A stretch of DNA of 64,000 nucleotides. It comes from an uncultured Pelagibacteraceae bacterium. Its GTDB lineage: Bacteria; Pseudomonadota; Alphaproteobacteria; Pelagibacterales; Pelagibacteraceae. The stretch's first letter is position 1, and each line of letters begins with the position of its first letter. Made by a program: the position numbers and the translations under genes. A model generated the notes under the pieces. That model saw only the letters and a program-made list of their open reading frames with translations, was not told the DNA's origin and made no database searches. This document shows positions 29,581 through 39,281 of the stretch, in pieces. The stretch covers positions 1 to 64,000 of the forward strand of contig CACIFV010000004.1 of NCBI GenBank assembly GCA_902586025.1, written 5' to 3'.

Positions 29581-29832
29581 ATGAACATTGAGATTAGTAA
29601 ATATTTAGAAAAAGTTAAATTTATTTTTTCTGGAGATCTCTCAAAAAATTTTAAGATCTATACAACTCTTAGTTTAGCATGGATAATTTTTATTGGGTAC
29701 TTGACTTGGTGGAACGGTTTAAGAAGTCCAATGTTAGACAAAAGCTTTAGATGGGATGAGTGGTTTTGGTTTGGGATTGTTCCAGCTCTTTCTCCGTATC
29801 TATTTTATTTTATCTGGAAAAAAAAAGAGTAA
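29581..29832 (+). CDS. Small membrane protein of unknown function
   Basis: ATG at 29581 just after pilin stop; two hydrophobic segments (YTTLSLAWIIFIGYLTWW; WFWFGIVPALSPYLFYFIW). Confidence 0.65.
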   Translation: MNIEISKYLEKVKFIFSGDLSKNFKIYTTLSLAWIIFIGYLTWWNGLRSPMLDKSFRWDEWFWFGIVPALSPYLFYFIWKKKE

Positions 29833-29899
29833 CCAACCTATTTTGACCATCTATTTTCTATGATGAACTTTAAAATAAATATAACCTTAAGAGGATGAA

Positions 29900-32050
29900 G
29901 TGGAGAATATAGATCTGGAATCGGTTAAGTCATTTGTAGATACTCTTTGGGTTATAGATTGCGCTATACTTGTTTTTATAATGCAAGCAGGTTTCATGTG
30001 CATGGAAACAGGTTTATCAAGACATAAAAATAGCATTAACGTTGCTCTTAAAAATGCTGCTGACTTTGGTCTAGCGGTTGTAATTTTTTGGCTATTTGGT
30101 TTTGGTTTAATGTTTGGAAAAAGTTTTAATGGCTATTTTGGAACTGATTTATTCTTTTTTAAAACTGATCAAGCTGAATACATGACATATTTTGTATTCC
30201 AAGCAATGTTCGTTGCAACTGCAGCTACAATTGTTTCAGGAGCTGTTGCTGAAAGAATGAAGTTCAATGGTTATTTAATAATCACTATTATAGCTACTGG
30301 AATAATATATCCAATAGTTGGCCATTGGGCATGGTCATCAAGTTATTTAAATAATATTGATGCTACAAGACAATTACTTGCAGTAACTGGGCAAGTTAAA
30401 ACCACTGGATGGCTGACAGATATTGGATTTGTTGACTTTGCAGGAAGCACCATTGTTCACTCAGTTGGAGGTTGGATTGCATTATCGGCAGTTTTAATTT
30501 TAGGTCCTAGAATAGGAAAATATTCAGATGCAAACAAAGGAAAATTCACAGGATCAAGTTTCCCTTTAGCAGTATTGGGAACTTTAATTTTATGGTTTGG
30601 ATGGTTTGGTTTTAATGGTGGAAGTAATGGAGCTATGGATGAAGCGGTTCCACTAATCTTAATAAATACATTTCTAGCTGCCTCTTTTGGATTATTAACA
30701 GGTCTTGGAATTTCTTTTGCTCTATTTAAAAAACCAGATCCTTACTATGTAATTATTGGACCACTTGCAGGACTAGTTGCAATTACAGCAGGATGTAATT
30801 CGATGACATCAGTGACTTCAATATTTGTCGGAATTATAGGAGCGGTGGTTGCTATTTTTGTAAATGAATTTTTAAATAAACTTGAAATAGATGATGTTGT
30901 TGGTGCCGTGCCTGTTCACTTAGCAGCAGGAGTTTGGGGAACTATTGCAGTTGGATTATTTAGTGACATTGAAATACTTGGTACTGGATTAACGAGACTA
31001 GAACAAATCAAAGTACAGTTTATTGGAATTGTTTCAATCGGTGTATTCTCATTTTTTGGATCATATATTTTATTGAAAATTTTAAATTATATTTATCCGT
31101 TAAGAGTAAGTCCTTTACATGAAGAGCTAGGTCTGAATATTGCAGAACACAATGCCACTTCTGTTGAACATGATTTAATAACAATTTTAGAAAAACAATC
31201 TGAGTCTGGAGATTTAACAATAAGAGGACCTCAAGATCCATTTACTGCTGGAGGAGTAATCGGTCTTTATTACAATAGATTGATGAGTAAACTAGAAACT
31301 AGTGAAGCTGAAAAGAAAGTATGGAGAGACAGAATTTCAAATGAAGTAAAACTTGCGGTTAAAGTCCAAGAAAACTTTTTACCAAAAAGAAATTTGGAAA
31401 ATTACCCTGTGCATGGAATTAATATTGCAGCCAGAGAAGTTTCAGGAGATTTCTTTAGTTTTTATCCTCATAATGACAGTGTTTATTTTATAATCGCAGA
31501 TGTCGCTGGCAAAGGAATTCATGCTGGAATGGTCATGGCTAAAGCATCAACTTTATTTGAAATCATGTCTAGAGATCAAGTGGATCCAGATGAAATGATG
31601 TTTCATATGAATAATGATCTGTTTTTAACTAAAACGGGTGGCATGTTTGTTACCAGTATATTAGGAGAATATAATATGAGGACTGATGAATTAAGATGGG
31701 TAAACGGAGGTCATCAACCAGCTATAATTAGATCATCATCAGGAAACTATGAACAATTTGAAAGTAATTCACCACCTATGGGAGTAATACTTCAAAAAGA
31801 CAAATCAGTTTATAAAACTCATAAAGTTAAGTTGGAAAATAATAGGTTTTATGCTTTCACTGATGGTTTATCAGAAAGCTTAAACAGGGAAGGTGATGAA
31901 ATAGGAGTAGATGGCTCATTAAAAATTATAGAACAAAATTATAACTCTGATTCTAGTAAGCAATTATCAGATATATCTAATGCAGTAATCAATACTGCTG
32001 GAGACAACAAGTTAAGTGATGACTTAACCTTAATATCTATAGGCAAATAA
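29900..32050 (+). CDS. Ammonium transporter (Amt/Rh family) fused to C-terminal SpoIIE/PP2C serine phosphatase
   Basis: Amt motifs IMQAGFMCMETGLSRHKNS, FQAMFVATAATIVSGAVAERM, twin-His positions TIVHSVGG and VPVHLAAGVWG; C-terminal AREVSGDFF, IADVAGKG, NGGHQPA, FTDGLSE, SDDLTLI; GTG start after GAGGATGAA. Confidence 0.93.
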   Translation: MENIDLESVKSFVDTLWVIDCAILVFIMQAGFMCMETGLSRHKNSINVALKNAADFGLAVVIFWLFGFGLMFGKSFNGYFGTDLFFFKTDQAEYMTYFVFQAMFVATAATIVSGAVAERMKFNGYLIITIIATGIIYPIVGHWAWSSSYLNNIDATRQLLAVTGQVKTTGWLTDIGFVDFAGSTIVHSVGGWIALSAVLILGPRIGKYSDANKGKFTGSSFPLAVLGTLILWFGWFGFNGGSNGAMDEAVPLILINTFLAASFGLLTGLGISFALFKKPDPYYVIIGPLAGLVAITAGCNSMTSVTSIFVGIIGAVVAIFVNEFLNKLEIDDVVGAVPVHLAAGVWGTIAVGLFSDIEILGTGLTRLEQIKVQFIGIVSIGVFSFFGSYILLKILNYIYPLRVSPLHEELGLNIAEHNATSVEHDLITILEKQSESGDLTIRGPQDPFTAGGVIGLYYNRLMSKLETSEAEKKVWRDRISNEVKLAVKVQENFLPKRNLENYPVHGINIAAREVSGDFFSFYPHNDSVYFIIADVAGKGIHAGMVMAKASTLFEIMSRDQVDPDEMMFHMNNDLFLTKTGGMFVTSILGEYNMRTDELRWVNGGHQPAIIRSSSGNYEQFESNSPPMGVILQKDKSVYKTHKVKLENNRFYAFTDGLSESLNREGDEIGVDGSLKIIEQNYNSDSSKQLSDISNAVINTAGDNKLSDDLTLISIGK

Positions 32051-32122
32051 CAATCTAAGTAAAATAAACCCGCGATCAAATATCATATATATAAAGCGTT
32101 TCTTAGAAAATATATTTTAATT

Positions 32123-33364
32123 GTGTTTGAAAAAAATCTGAAAATTGGAATTATTGGTGCTGGCATACAAGGTGTTTGTAATGCTCTGTTTCTTCAAAAG
32201 AAAGGTTTTCAAGTAACACTTTTTGATAGAGAGGAGCCAGGAAGTGCAGCGTCATATGGAAATGCTGGTCACTTTTCTCCTTATGCGTCCGTTCCTTTAA
32301 ACAGACCAGATGTCATAGCTGATGTTCCTTCGATGTTAATTAGTTCAAGAGGACCATTAGCTCTAAAGTGGAACTATGTACCAAAGATGATTCCTTGGTT
32401 TGTAAGATTTATCTTAAATTGTAGGGAAGAAAAAATGATGCATACGGCTAAAAATATGCACCAAATTTTAGATCAATCATTACCAGCTTTTGACGAATTA
32501 TTTGATGAAATTAATCTTGATGGGTTAGTTGAAAATAATGGAATTCTTTATGTTTGGACTGATCAAAATATGAAGAGTAGAGAACTAGAAATTAGAATTA
32601 GAGATCAATTGGGAGTAAAACAACAATTAGTTAATAAAAAAGAAATTCATGATCTAGAGCCAAACCTAAAACCATTTTATCATGGTGGTGTTTTTTATGA
32701 TTACGCAAGACACGCAAGAAATCCAAGAAAAATATTAGTAAAATTATTTGAAAATTTTGTAAATAAAGGTGGAAAGTTTTTAAAATTGAATATTCAAGAT
32801 ATAGATTTTGATGAGGAAAAACCTGTATTGAGAACAGAAACGCAAAGATTTATTTTTGATAGACTTGTAATTGCGTGTGGGGCATTTTCAAAAAGACTAA
32901 CAGACAAGTTACATGAAAATATACCTCTAGATACTGAAAGAGGATATCATGTTCATTTTACAAATTATGATCATTTAATTTCAAGACCAATTGTTTATGC
33001 AAATAGAGGTTTTGGAATGACACCGATGGAACAGGGGTTGCGAGTTGTTGGAACAGTAGAATTTGGAGGTCTAGAAAACTCTCCATCTAAATCGAGAATA
33101 AAAAACTTGATATTAAATGCAAAAGATATGTTAGATGGGTTGCCTGAACATAAAGATGAGTGGCTTGGTTTTAGACCCACATTACCAGATTTTCTACCAG
33201 TCCTAGGGCCTTCAAAAAATTATAAAAATGTTTTTTATTCATTTGGTCATCATCACTTAGGTTGGACACTTGGTGCAATATCAGGAAAAATTATATCTAA
33301 AATGATCTCAGGTGAGAATACTAACTTAGATTTGCAACCATACAGCTCAATAAGGTTTAGTTAA
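32123..33364 (+). CDS. FAD-dependent oxidoreductase, DadA-like D-amino acid dehydrogenase family
   Basis: GIIGAGIQGVCNALFLQKKGFQVTLFDREEPGSAASYGNAG; C-terminal GFRPTLPDFLPVLGPS, GHHHLGWTLG. Confidence 0.85.
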   Translation: MFEKNLKIGIIGAGIQGVCNALFLQKKGFQVTLFDREEPGSAASYGNAGHFSPYASVPLNRPDVIADVPSMLISSRGPLALKWNYVPKMIPWFVRFILNCREEKMMHTAKNMHQILDQSLPAFDELFDEINLDGLVENNGILYVWTDQNMKSRELEIRIRDQLGVKQQLVNKKEIHDLEPNLKPFYHGGVFYDYARHARNPRKILVKLFENFVNKGGKFLKLNIQDIDFDEEKPVLRTETQRFIFDRLVIACGAFSKRLTDKLHENIPLDTERGYHVHFTNYDHLISRPIVYANRGFGMTPMEQGLRVVGTVEFGGLENSPSKSRIKNLILNAKDMLDGLPEHKDEWLGFRPTLPDFLPVLGPSKNYKNVFYSFGHHHLGWTLGAISGKIISKMISGENTNLDLQPYSSIRFS

Positions 33365-33391
33365 AATTAATCTTTTATAGTACTCTATTTA

Positions 33392-34297
33392 ATGCTTGAA
33401 AATAAAAGTAATATCATAATTGCATCTATTTTGCTTTTTTTAGCAGCTCTGTTTTGGTCAGGAAATTTTATTGTTGGAAAGATAGCAGGTTTAAATGAAA
33501 TACCTCCAATATCATTAAATATATTAAGGTGGTCATTAGCGTTTCTAATTCTATTACCTTTTACTTATAAAGAGATGATTGAAAAAAAGGAATTAATTCT
33601 TAAAAATATTTATCTCTTATGTTTTTTAGGAATAACAGCAGTCAGTATTTTTAATTCAGCACTTTTTTATTCTTTGAAAACTACCCAGGTAATTACAGGT
33701 GTACTTATGATCTCAACTGTTCCAGTTATGATAATTTTATTTTCTATAATTTTAAAAATAGAAAAAACAAATACATTTCAAGTTTTAGGAGTTATATTTT
33801 CTTTATTAGGTGTATTATTTATAATTTCAAAAGCAGACTTTGAAGTCTTTAAAAATTTAGCTTTTGAAAAAGGAGATTTATTTGCATTATTTGCAATGAT
33901 ATCCTGGTCACTTTATTCAGCACTTTTAAAGAAAAAAAATTATGGATTATCACCAATAACGTTACTTCAAGTTGTAATTGGTCTTGGAGTAATATTTCTT
34001 ATTCCAATGTATGCAATAGATTATATTTACATTGGTAATAGAATTATAATTAATACAAATTTCATTCTTGTTTTATCATATGTTGTTTTGTTGCCCGGCA
34101 TAATTTCTTTTTTTTTCTGGATAAAAGGTGTTGCATTAATAGGTGCTAATAGAGCTGGAATTTATTTACATTTAATGCCAATTCTAGCTGCAATTCTTGC
34201 AATGATAATATTTGATGAAGTATTGTTATTTTATCATTATATCGGTGGAATATTTATTATTTCAGGGATATTACTTTCAAACAAAAAAAATGCTTAA
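33392..34297 (+). CDS. EamA/DMT-family permease
   Basis: About ten TM segments, FWSGNFIVGKIA and SWSLYSALLKK, two EamA halves. Confidence 0.88.
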   Translation: MLENKSNIIIASILLFLAALFWSGNFIVGKIAGLNEIPPISLNILRWSLAFLILLPFTYKEMIEKKELILKNIYLLCFLGITAVSIFNSALFYSLKTTQVITGVLMISTVPVMIILFSIILKIEKTNTFQVLGVIFSLLGVLFIISKADFEVFKNLAFEKGDLFALFAMISWSLYSALLKKKNYGLSPITLLQVVIGLGVIFLIPMYAIDYIYIGNRIIINTNFILVLSYVVLLPGIISFFFWIKGVALIGANRAGIYLHLMPILAAILAMIIFDEVLLFYHYIGGIFIISGILLSNKKNA

Positions 34298-35240
34298 AGT
34301 AGCTATACTCGACGATTATCAAAACATTGCAAAAGGTTTTATCGATCTTAAAAAATTATCTTCAAAATATGAATTTCAGGTATTTAACGAGCCATTTGAA
34401 AATGAAAATGATGCAATCGAAAATTTAAAAGAATTTGAAGTTCTATTTATAATGAGAGAGAGAACAAAAATAACAAAAGAACTTATAGAAAGTTTAAAAA
34501 AATTAAAATTAGTTGTTACCAGTGGTATGAGAAATAAATCAATTAATTTAGATGCAGCTAAAAAAAATAAAATTGTTGTTTGTGGCACTGAAATAAATAG
34601 TAATCCAACACCAGAGTTAACATGGGCATTAATTTTAGGACTTGCTAGAAATTTTAAAACAGAAATAGATAATATGTATCAAGGTTACTGGCAGTCGACA
34701 ATTGGAGTTGAGCTTAAAGGTAAGATATTAGGTTTACTTGGATTAGGGAGAGTTGGATCTCAAGTTGCAAAAATTGGCAAAGCTTTTGGTATGCAAATTA
34801 TGGCTTGGAGTGAAAATTTAAATCTAGATAAATGCAAAGAGCTTGACGTTTTACCGTGTAGCAAAGATGATTTAATTCAAAATTCAGACTTTCTGTCAAT
34901 TCACGTTCAAGGAGGAGATAGATATAGAGATTGTATTACTATTAAAGAATTCGAGAAAATGAAAAAAACTTCATATTTAGTAAATACTTCAAGAGGTGAA
35001 ATAGTTAATGAAGATGATTTAATTATAGCATTATCAACAAATATAATTGCTGGAGCAGGAATAGATGTTTATGAAAAAGAACCCTTGCCTGAAAGTCATA
35101 AGCTTAGATTCGTACAGAATGCTCTTTTGCTTCCTCACATTGGTTACGTAACTGCTGAAAACTATGTAACTTTCTATAATCAAATGATTGAAAATCTTGA
35201 GAGTTTTGCATCAGGCAAACCGAAAAGGGTCATTGAATAA
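34290..35240 (+). CDS. D-2-hydroxyacid dehydrogenase family protein
   Basis: ATG at 34290 overlaps previous stop; GKILGLLGLGRVGSQVAKIGKAFGM, LVNTSRGEIVNEDDL, AGAGIDVYEKEPLP, LLLPHIGYVT. Confidence 0.88.
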   Translation: MLKVAILDDYQNIAKGFIDLKKLSSKYEFQVFNEPFENENDAIENLKEFEVLFIMRERTKITKELIESLKKLKLVVTSGMRNKSINLDAAKKNKIVVCGTEINSNPTPELTWALILGLARNFKTEIDNMYQGYWQSTIGVELKGKILGLLGLGRVGSQVAKIGKAFGMQIMAWSENLNLDKCKELDVLPCSKDDLIQNSDFLSIHVQGGDRYRDCITIKEFEKMKKTSYLVNTSRGEIVNEDDLIIALSTNIIAGAGIDVYEKEPLPESHKLRFVQNALLLPHIGYVTAENYVTFYNQMIENLESFASGKPKRVIE

Positions 35241-35299
35241 ATTAAATTAAGACAATTTTTACAGATATAAATTTTAGTTTTTTGTGTATAATTATTTTG

Positions 35300-37954
35300 A
35301 TGAGCAAAGAATTTAAAGCTACTCAGAATCAAAAACTAGATAATCAAGAATTAAACGATTGGTTAGACTCTCTTGATGCAGTTGTTGAAAATCATGGTAG
35401 AGAGGGCGCCAAATTAATTTTAGAAAAACTAGAGAAAAGAGCAAAAGATTTAAGAGTATTATATTCACCAGTTCCATATTCACCATACAGAAATACGATA
35501 TCTCAATATGATCAAGGAATTTATCCTGGAGATTTAGCAATTGAAGAAAAAATAACAGCAATTTTAAGATGGAATGCTTTAACTATGGTTATGAAAGCAA
35601 ATAAAAATTATGGTGGGCTTGGAGGACATATTGCAAGTTATGCATCTTTTGCTGAAGTATTTGAAACGGGATTTAATCATTTTTTTAAAGGTGGTGATGA
35701 TGCAGATTTAATTTTTTATCAATCACAGTGTACAACAGGAATATATGCAAGATCCTTTTTAGAGGGAAGATTAACAAAAAATCATTTGGAACATTATAGA
35801 CAGGAATTAAATGAACAAGGACTGTCTTCATACTGCCATCCATACTTAATGAGAGATTACTGGACGTTTACTACATCATCTATGGGCATAGGTTTAGTTA
35901 ATGCAATTTACCAAGCTCGATTCATGAAATATTTAGAAAATAGAAACTTATTAAAAACAGATAAAAGAGTATGGGGTTTATTTGGAGATGGTGAAATGGA
36001 TGAACCTGAAAGTTTGGCTGGATTATCTATCGCTTCAAGAGAAAAATTAGATAATTTAACTTTTATTATAAACTGTAATCTCCAAAGATTAGATGGACCT
36101 GTAAGAGGCAATGGACAAATAATTCAAGAACTTGAGACAATTTTTAAAGCTAATGGATGGAATGTTATAAAAGTCCTTTGGGGGTCTGAATGGGATAAGA
36201 TTTTTCAACAAGATAAAGATCACTTATTATTAAAACGTTTTGCTAAAACTGTAGATGGAAAATATCAAACTTTAGGGGCAAGAGATGGTGAGTATAACCT
36301 TAAAAACTTTTTTGCAGAAGATCCAGAAGTTTTAAAATTGGTTTCTTCACTTAGTAAAGATGAAATTGATAAGTTAAAAAGAGGTGGTCATGATTTTAAA
36401 AAACTTTATGCTGCCTTTAATGCTGCTGTTAAAACAAAGGGTAAACCTACTGTTATCTTAGCTAAAACAAAAAAAGGTTATGGAATGGGAAAAGCAGGAG
36501 AGTCAAAAATGACTAACCATCAGCAAAAAGAATTAAATCTTGATGCATTAAAAGAGTTTAGAGATCGTTTTCAATTAGATATTCCAGATAATAAATTAGA
36601 AAATATGGAGTTTTATAAACCAGATGAAAATTCTGAAGAGATAAAATATTTAAAAAAAAGAAGAGAAGCTTTAGGAGGATCTTTACCAAAAAGAAGCTTT
36701 AAAGAAGTTGAATTAATTACTCCAAAAATTGAAAAACATTCAAACTTTTTATTCGAAGAAAGTGATAGAGAATATTCAACAACAACAGGACTTGTTAGAT
36801 CTTTAGGAAATATAATGAGAGATAAAGAGTTTGGAAAAAGAGTCGTTCCTATTGTAGCTGATGAAGCAAGGACCTTTGGGATGGCTAATTTATTTTCGCA
36901 GATTGGAATTTATTCGCCAGATGGTCAGTTATACGAACCTGAGGATGCGACCTCAATTTTAAAGTATCAAGAGTCTAAATCAGGACAATTATTAGAAGAA
37001 GGAATAAATGAAGCTGGAGCAATATCCTCATGGCTAGCAGCGGCCACTTCTTACAGTAATCATAATTTTCCAATGATGCCTTTTTATATTTTTTATTCTA
37101 TGTTTGGCTTTCAAAGAATTGGAGATTTGATCTGGGCTGCAGCTGATCAAATGCCAAGAGGTTTTTTAATTGGTGCTACAGCTGGGCGAACTACTTTGGC
37201 TGGAGAGGGATTGCAGCATCAAGATGGACAAAGTCATATAATTGCATCGACGTTTCCTAACTTAAAATCTTACGATCCTTGTTTTGCAAGCGAGCTAGCA
37301 ATTATTTTTGATGAAGGAATGAAAAGAATGATGACTGAATGTAAAGATGAATTTTATTATATTACAGTTAATAATGAAAAGTATTCTCATCCAATAATTG
37401 ATATAAAGAATAAAAATGGAATAATTAAAGGTGGTTACCTATTTAAAGATAATTCAAATGATAAAATAAATATAAATTTATTAGGATCTGGGCCAATCTT
37501 TAGAGAATGTATCGAAGCTTCTAAAATACTTAAAGATGAATATGGAATTGGTTCAAGATTATATAGCATAACAAGTTATTCTGAGTTAGAAAAAGATGCC
37601 AAATCTACTCTAAGACAAAACACATTGTCTCCTGCAAATAAAAAACAAAATTATCTTCAAAATCTTATTTCTAATGAAGATCCTATAATTGCTACCTCAG
37701 ATTATGTAAGAGCATATTCACAATTAATCTCTAGTTACATAAATAATAAGTTTTTAGCAATGGGCACTGATGGGTTTGGAAGAAGTGATACGAGAAAAAA
37801 TTTGAGAGACTTTTTTGAGGTAGATAGCAAACATATAGTCGTTAGTTCTCTGTATACACTTTACGAAGATAAGAAAATTCCATTACAAACACTAGAAAAA
37901 GCAATTAGTAAATATAATCTCAACAATAATAAAAATAATCCTTGGGATATATAA
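35300..37954 (+). CDS. aceE: Pyruvate dehydrogenase E1 component, homodimeric AceE type
   Basis: Full-length AceE-like protein; GLFGDGEMDEPESLAGLSIASREKLDNLTFIINCNLQRLDGPVRGNG (ThDP motif); PMMPFYIFYSMFGFQRIGDLIWAAADQ; TDGFGRSDTR. ATG at 35300 follows ORF start 35282. Confidence 0.93.
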   Translation: MSKEFKATQNQKLDNQELNDWLDSLDAVVENHGREGAKLILEKLEKRAKDLRVLYSPVPYSPYRNTISQYDQGIYPGDLAIEEKITAILRWNALTMVMKANKNYGGLGGHIASYASFAEVFETGFNHFFKGGDDADLIFYQSQCTTGIYARSFLEGRLTKNHLEHYRQELNEQGLSSYCHPYLMRDYWTFTTSSMGIGLVNAIYQARFMKYLENRNLLKTDKRVWGLFGDGEMDEPESLAGLSIASREKLDNLTFIINCNLQRLDGPVRGNGQIIQELETIFKANGWNVIKVLWGSEWDKIFQQDKDHLLLKRFAKTVDGKYQTLGARDGEYNLKNFFAEDPEVLKLVSSLSKDEIDKLKRGGHDFKKLYAAFNAAVKTKGKPTVILAKTKKGYGMGKAGESKMTNHQQKELNLDALKEFRDRFQLDIPDNKLENMEFYKPDENSEEIKYLKKRREALGGSLPKRSFKEVELITPKIEKHSNFLFEESDREYSTTTGLVRSLGNIMRDKEFGKRVVPIVADEARTFGMANLFSQIGIYSPDGQLYEPEDATSILKYQESKSGQLLEEGINEAGAISSWLAAATSYSNHNFPMMPFYIFYSMFGFQRIGDLIWAAADQMPRGFLIGATAGRTTLAGEGLQHQDGQSHIIASTFPNLKSYDPCFASELAIIFDEGMKRMMTECKDEFYYITVNNEKYSHPIIDIKNKNGIIKGGYLFKDNSNDKININLLGSGPIFRECIEASKILKDEYGIGSRLYSITSYSELEKDAKSTLRQNTLSPANKKQNYLQNLISNEDPIIATSDYVRAYSQLISSYINNKFLAMGTDGFGRSDTRKNLRDFFEVDSKHIVVSSLYTLYEDKKIPLQTLEKAISKYNLNNNKNNPWDI

Positions 37955-37969
37955 CACTTAATAGCATTT

Positions 37970-38863
37970 ATGGAACTACCAGTTGTCAATCATAAAGATT
38001 ATGAAGCAAAATTAAATGATGACAATAAATTTCCTATAAAAAAATTTGGGGAATTGGCTAGAGCACTAATTAAAAATAAAATTGTTAAAAATTTCTATAT
38101 TCCCGAGCCATGCTCAGTAGAAACTTTAAAAGAGGCACATACAGAAGACTATATAAATAAAATAAAAAATAAAGCTTTAGATAAAAACGAGATTAGAAAA
38201 ATTGGTTTTCCTTTAGTTGACAGCGTAGTTAGAAGGTCTTTTATTGCAACTGGAGGCACAGTGCTTGCTACAAAACTAGCTTTAAACTACGGCATAGCGT
38301 GTAATACTGCAGGAGGTAGTCATCATGCAACATCTAATGAAGGAGCTGGATTTTGTGTTTTTAATGATGTTGCAGTAGCAGCCAAATATTTAACCTCAAG
38401 AGGATTGGCAAATAAAATTTTAATTATTGATTTAGATGTTCACCAGGGTAATGGCAATTCTGAAATATTTAAAAATGATAATCAAGTTTTTACATTCAGC
38501 ATGCATTCGAAAGTTAATTATCCAGCAAAAAAATCACTTAGTGATCTTGATATTGAATTAGAGGAAAATTTAGAAGATAGAGAATATATGAATATTTTGA
38601 AAAAAAACTTAAAATATTTGAATGAAGTAGAGTTTGATTTTGTTTTCTATATCGCTGGAGTTGATATTCATTATAATGACAGGTTGGGTAAACTAAATAT
38701 TTCTGATAATGGTATATTTGAAAGAGATGAATTAGTTATTGATAATTTCTTCTCAAATAAAATCCCTATATGTGGAGTATTAGGAGGAGGATACAATGAA
38801 GATTTTAACAAACTAGTAGAATTACATTCTAGTTTACATAAAACATGTGCTAAATTTTTATAA
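37970..38863 (+). CDS. Histone deacetylase-family (AcuC-like) hydrolase
   Basis: AGGSHHATSNEGAGFCVFNDVAVAA, IIDLDVHQGNGNSEIF, YIAGVDIHYNDRLGKL. Confidence 0.9.
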   Translation: MELPVVNHKDYEAKLNDDNKFPIKKFGELARALIKNKIVKNFYIPEPCSVETLKEAHTEDYINKIKNKALDKNEIRKIGFPLVDSVVRRSFIATGGTVLATKLALNYGIACNTAGGSHHATSNEGAGFCVFNDVAVAAKYLTSRGLANKILIIDLDVHQGNGNSEIFKNDNQVFTFSMHSKVNYPAKKSLSDLDIELEENLEDREYMNILKKNLKYLNEVEFDFVFYIAGVDIHYNDRLGKLNISDNGIFERDELVIDNFFSNKIPICGVLGGGYNEDFNKLVELHSSLHKTCAKFL

Positions 38864-39231
38864 TGAAAAAAAATTCAAATCTAACTCCAGAACAAGAAAA
38901 TATTTTATTCAATGAAGCAACTGAACCACCTGGTTCAAGCGAATTAAACAATGAAAAAAGAGTGGGGTCATATCACTGCGCTAACTGTGATACTGAATTA
39001 TTTACATCATCAACAAAATATGAAAGTAGATCTGGGTGGCCATCTTTTTACAAATCTCTTCCAGATGTATTTGGAACCAAAACAGACCACCATATTGGAT
39101 ACGCTAGGACAGAGTATCATTGCAAAAATTGTGGAGGACATCATGGACATATATTTGATGATGGCCCAGAACCTACTGGAAAAAGATTTTGTAACAATGG
39201 AATTTGCCTAGTTTTTAAGCCCAAAAAGTAA
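38863..39231 (+). CDS. msrB: Peptide-methionine (R)-S-oxide reductase MsrB
   Basis: YHCANCDTELF, SGWPSFY, CKNCGGHHGHIFDDGPEPTGKRFCNNGICLVF. Confidence 0.93.
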   Translation: MKKNSNLTPEQENILFNEATEPPGSSELNNEKRVGSYHCANCDTELFTSSTKYESRSGWPSFYKSLPDVFGTKTDHHIGYARTEYHCKNCGGHHGHIFDDGPEPTGKRFCNNGICLVFKPKK

Positions 39232-39281
39232 ATAAAAAAACTTTATATAAATCTAGATCATATATAATATATAAAAAAATT

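Noticed and set aside
29900-32050. Idea that the Amt-SpoIIE ORF is simply two genes merged by an annotation error
   Set aside because: The supplied frame is continuous with no stop, and the linker is in frame with both domains; only an actual sequencing error could produce this, which needs an external check.
38951-39211. 86-aa alternate-frame ORF inside msrB
   Set aside because: Overlaps conserved MsrB Cys motifs in the true frame.
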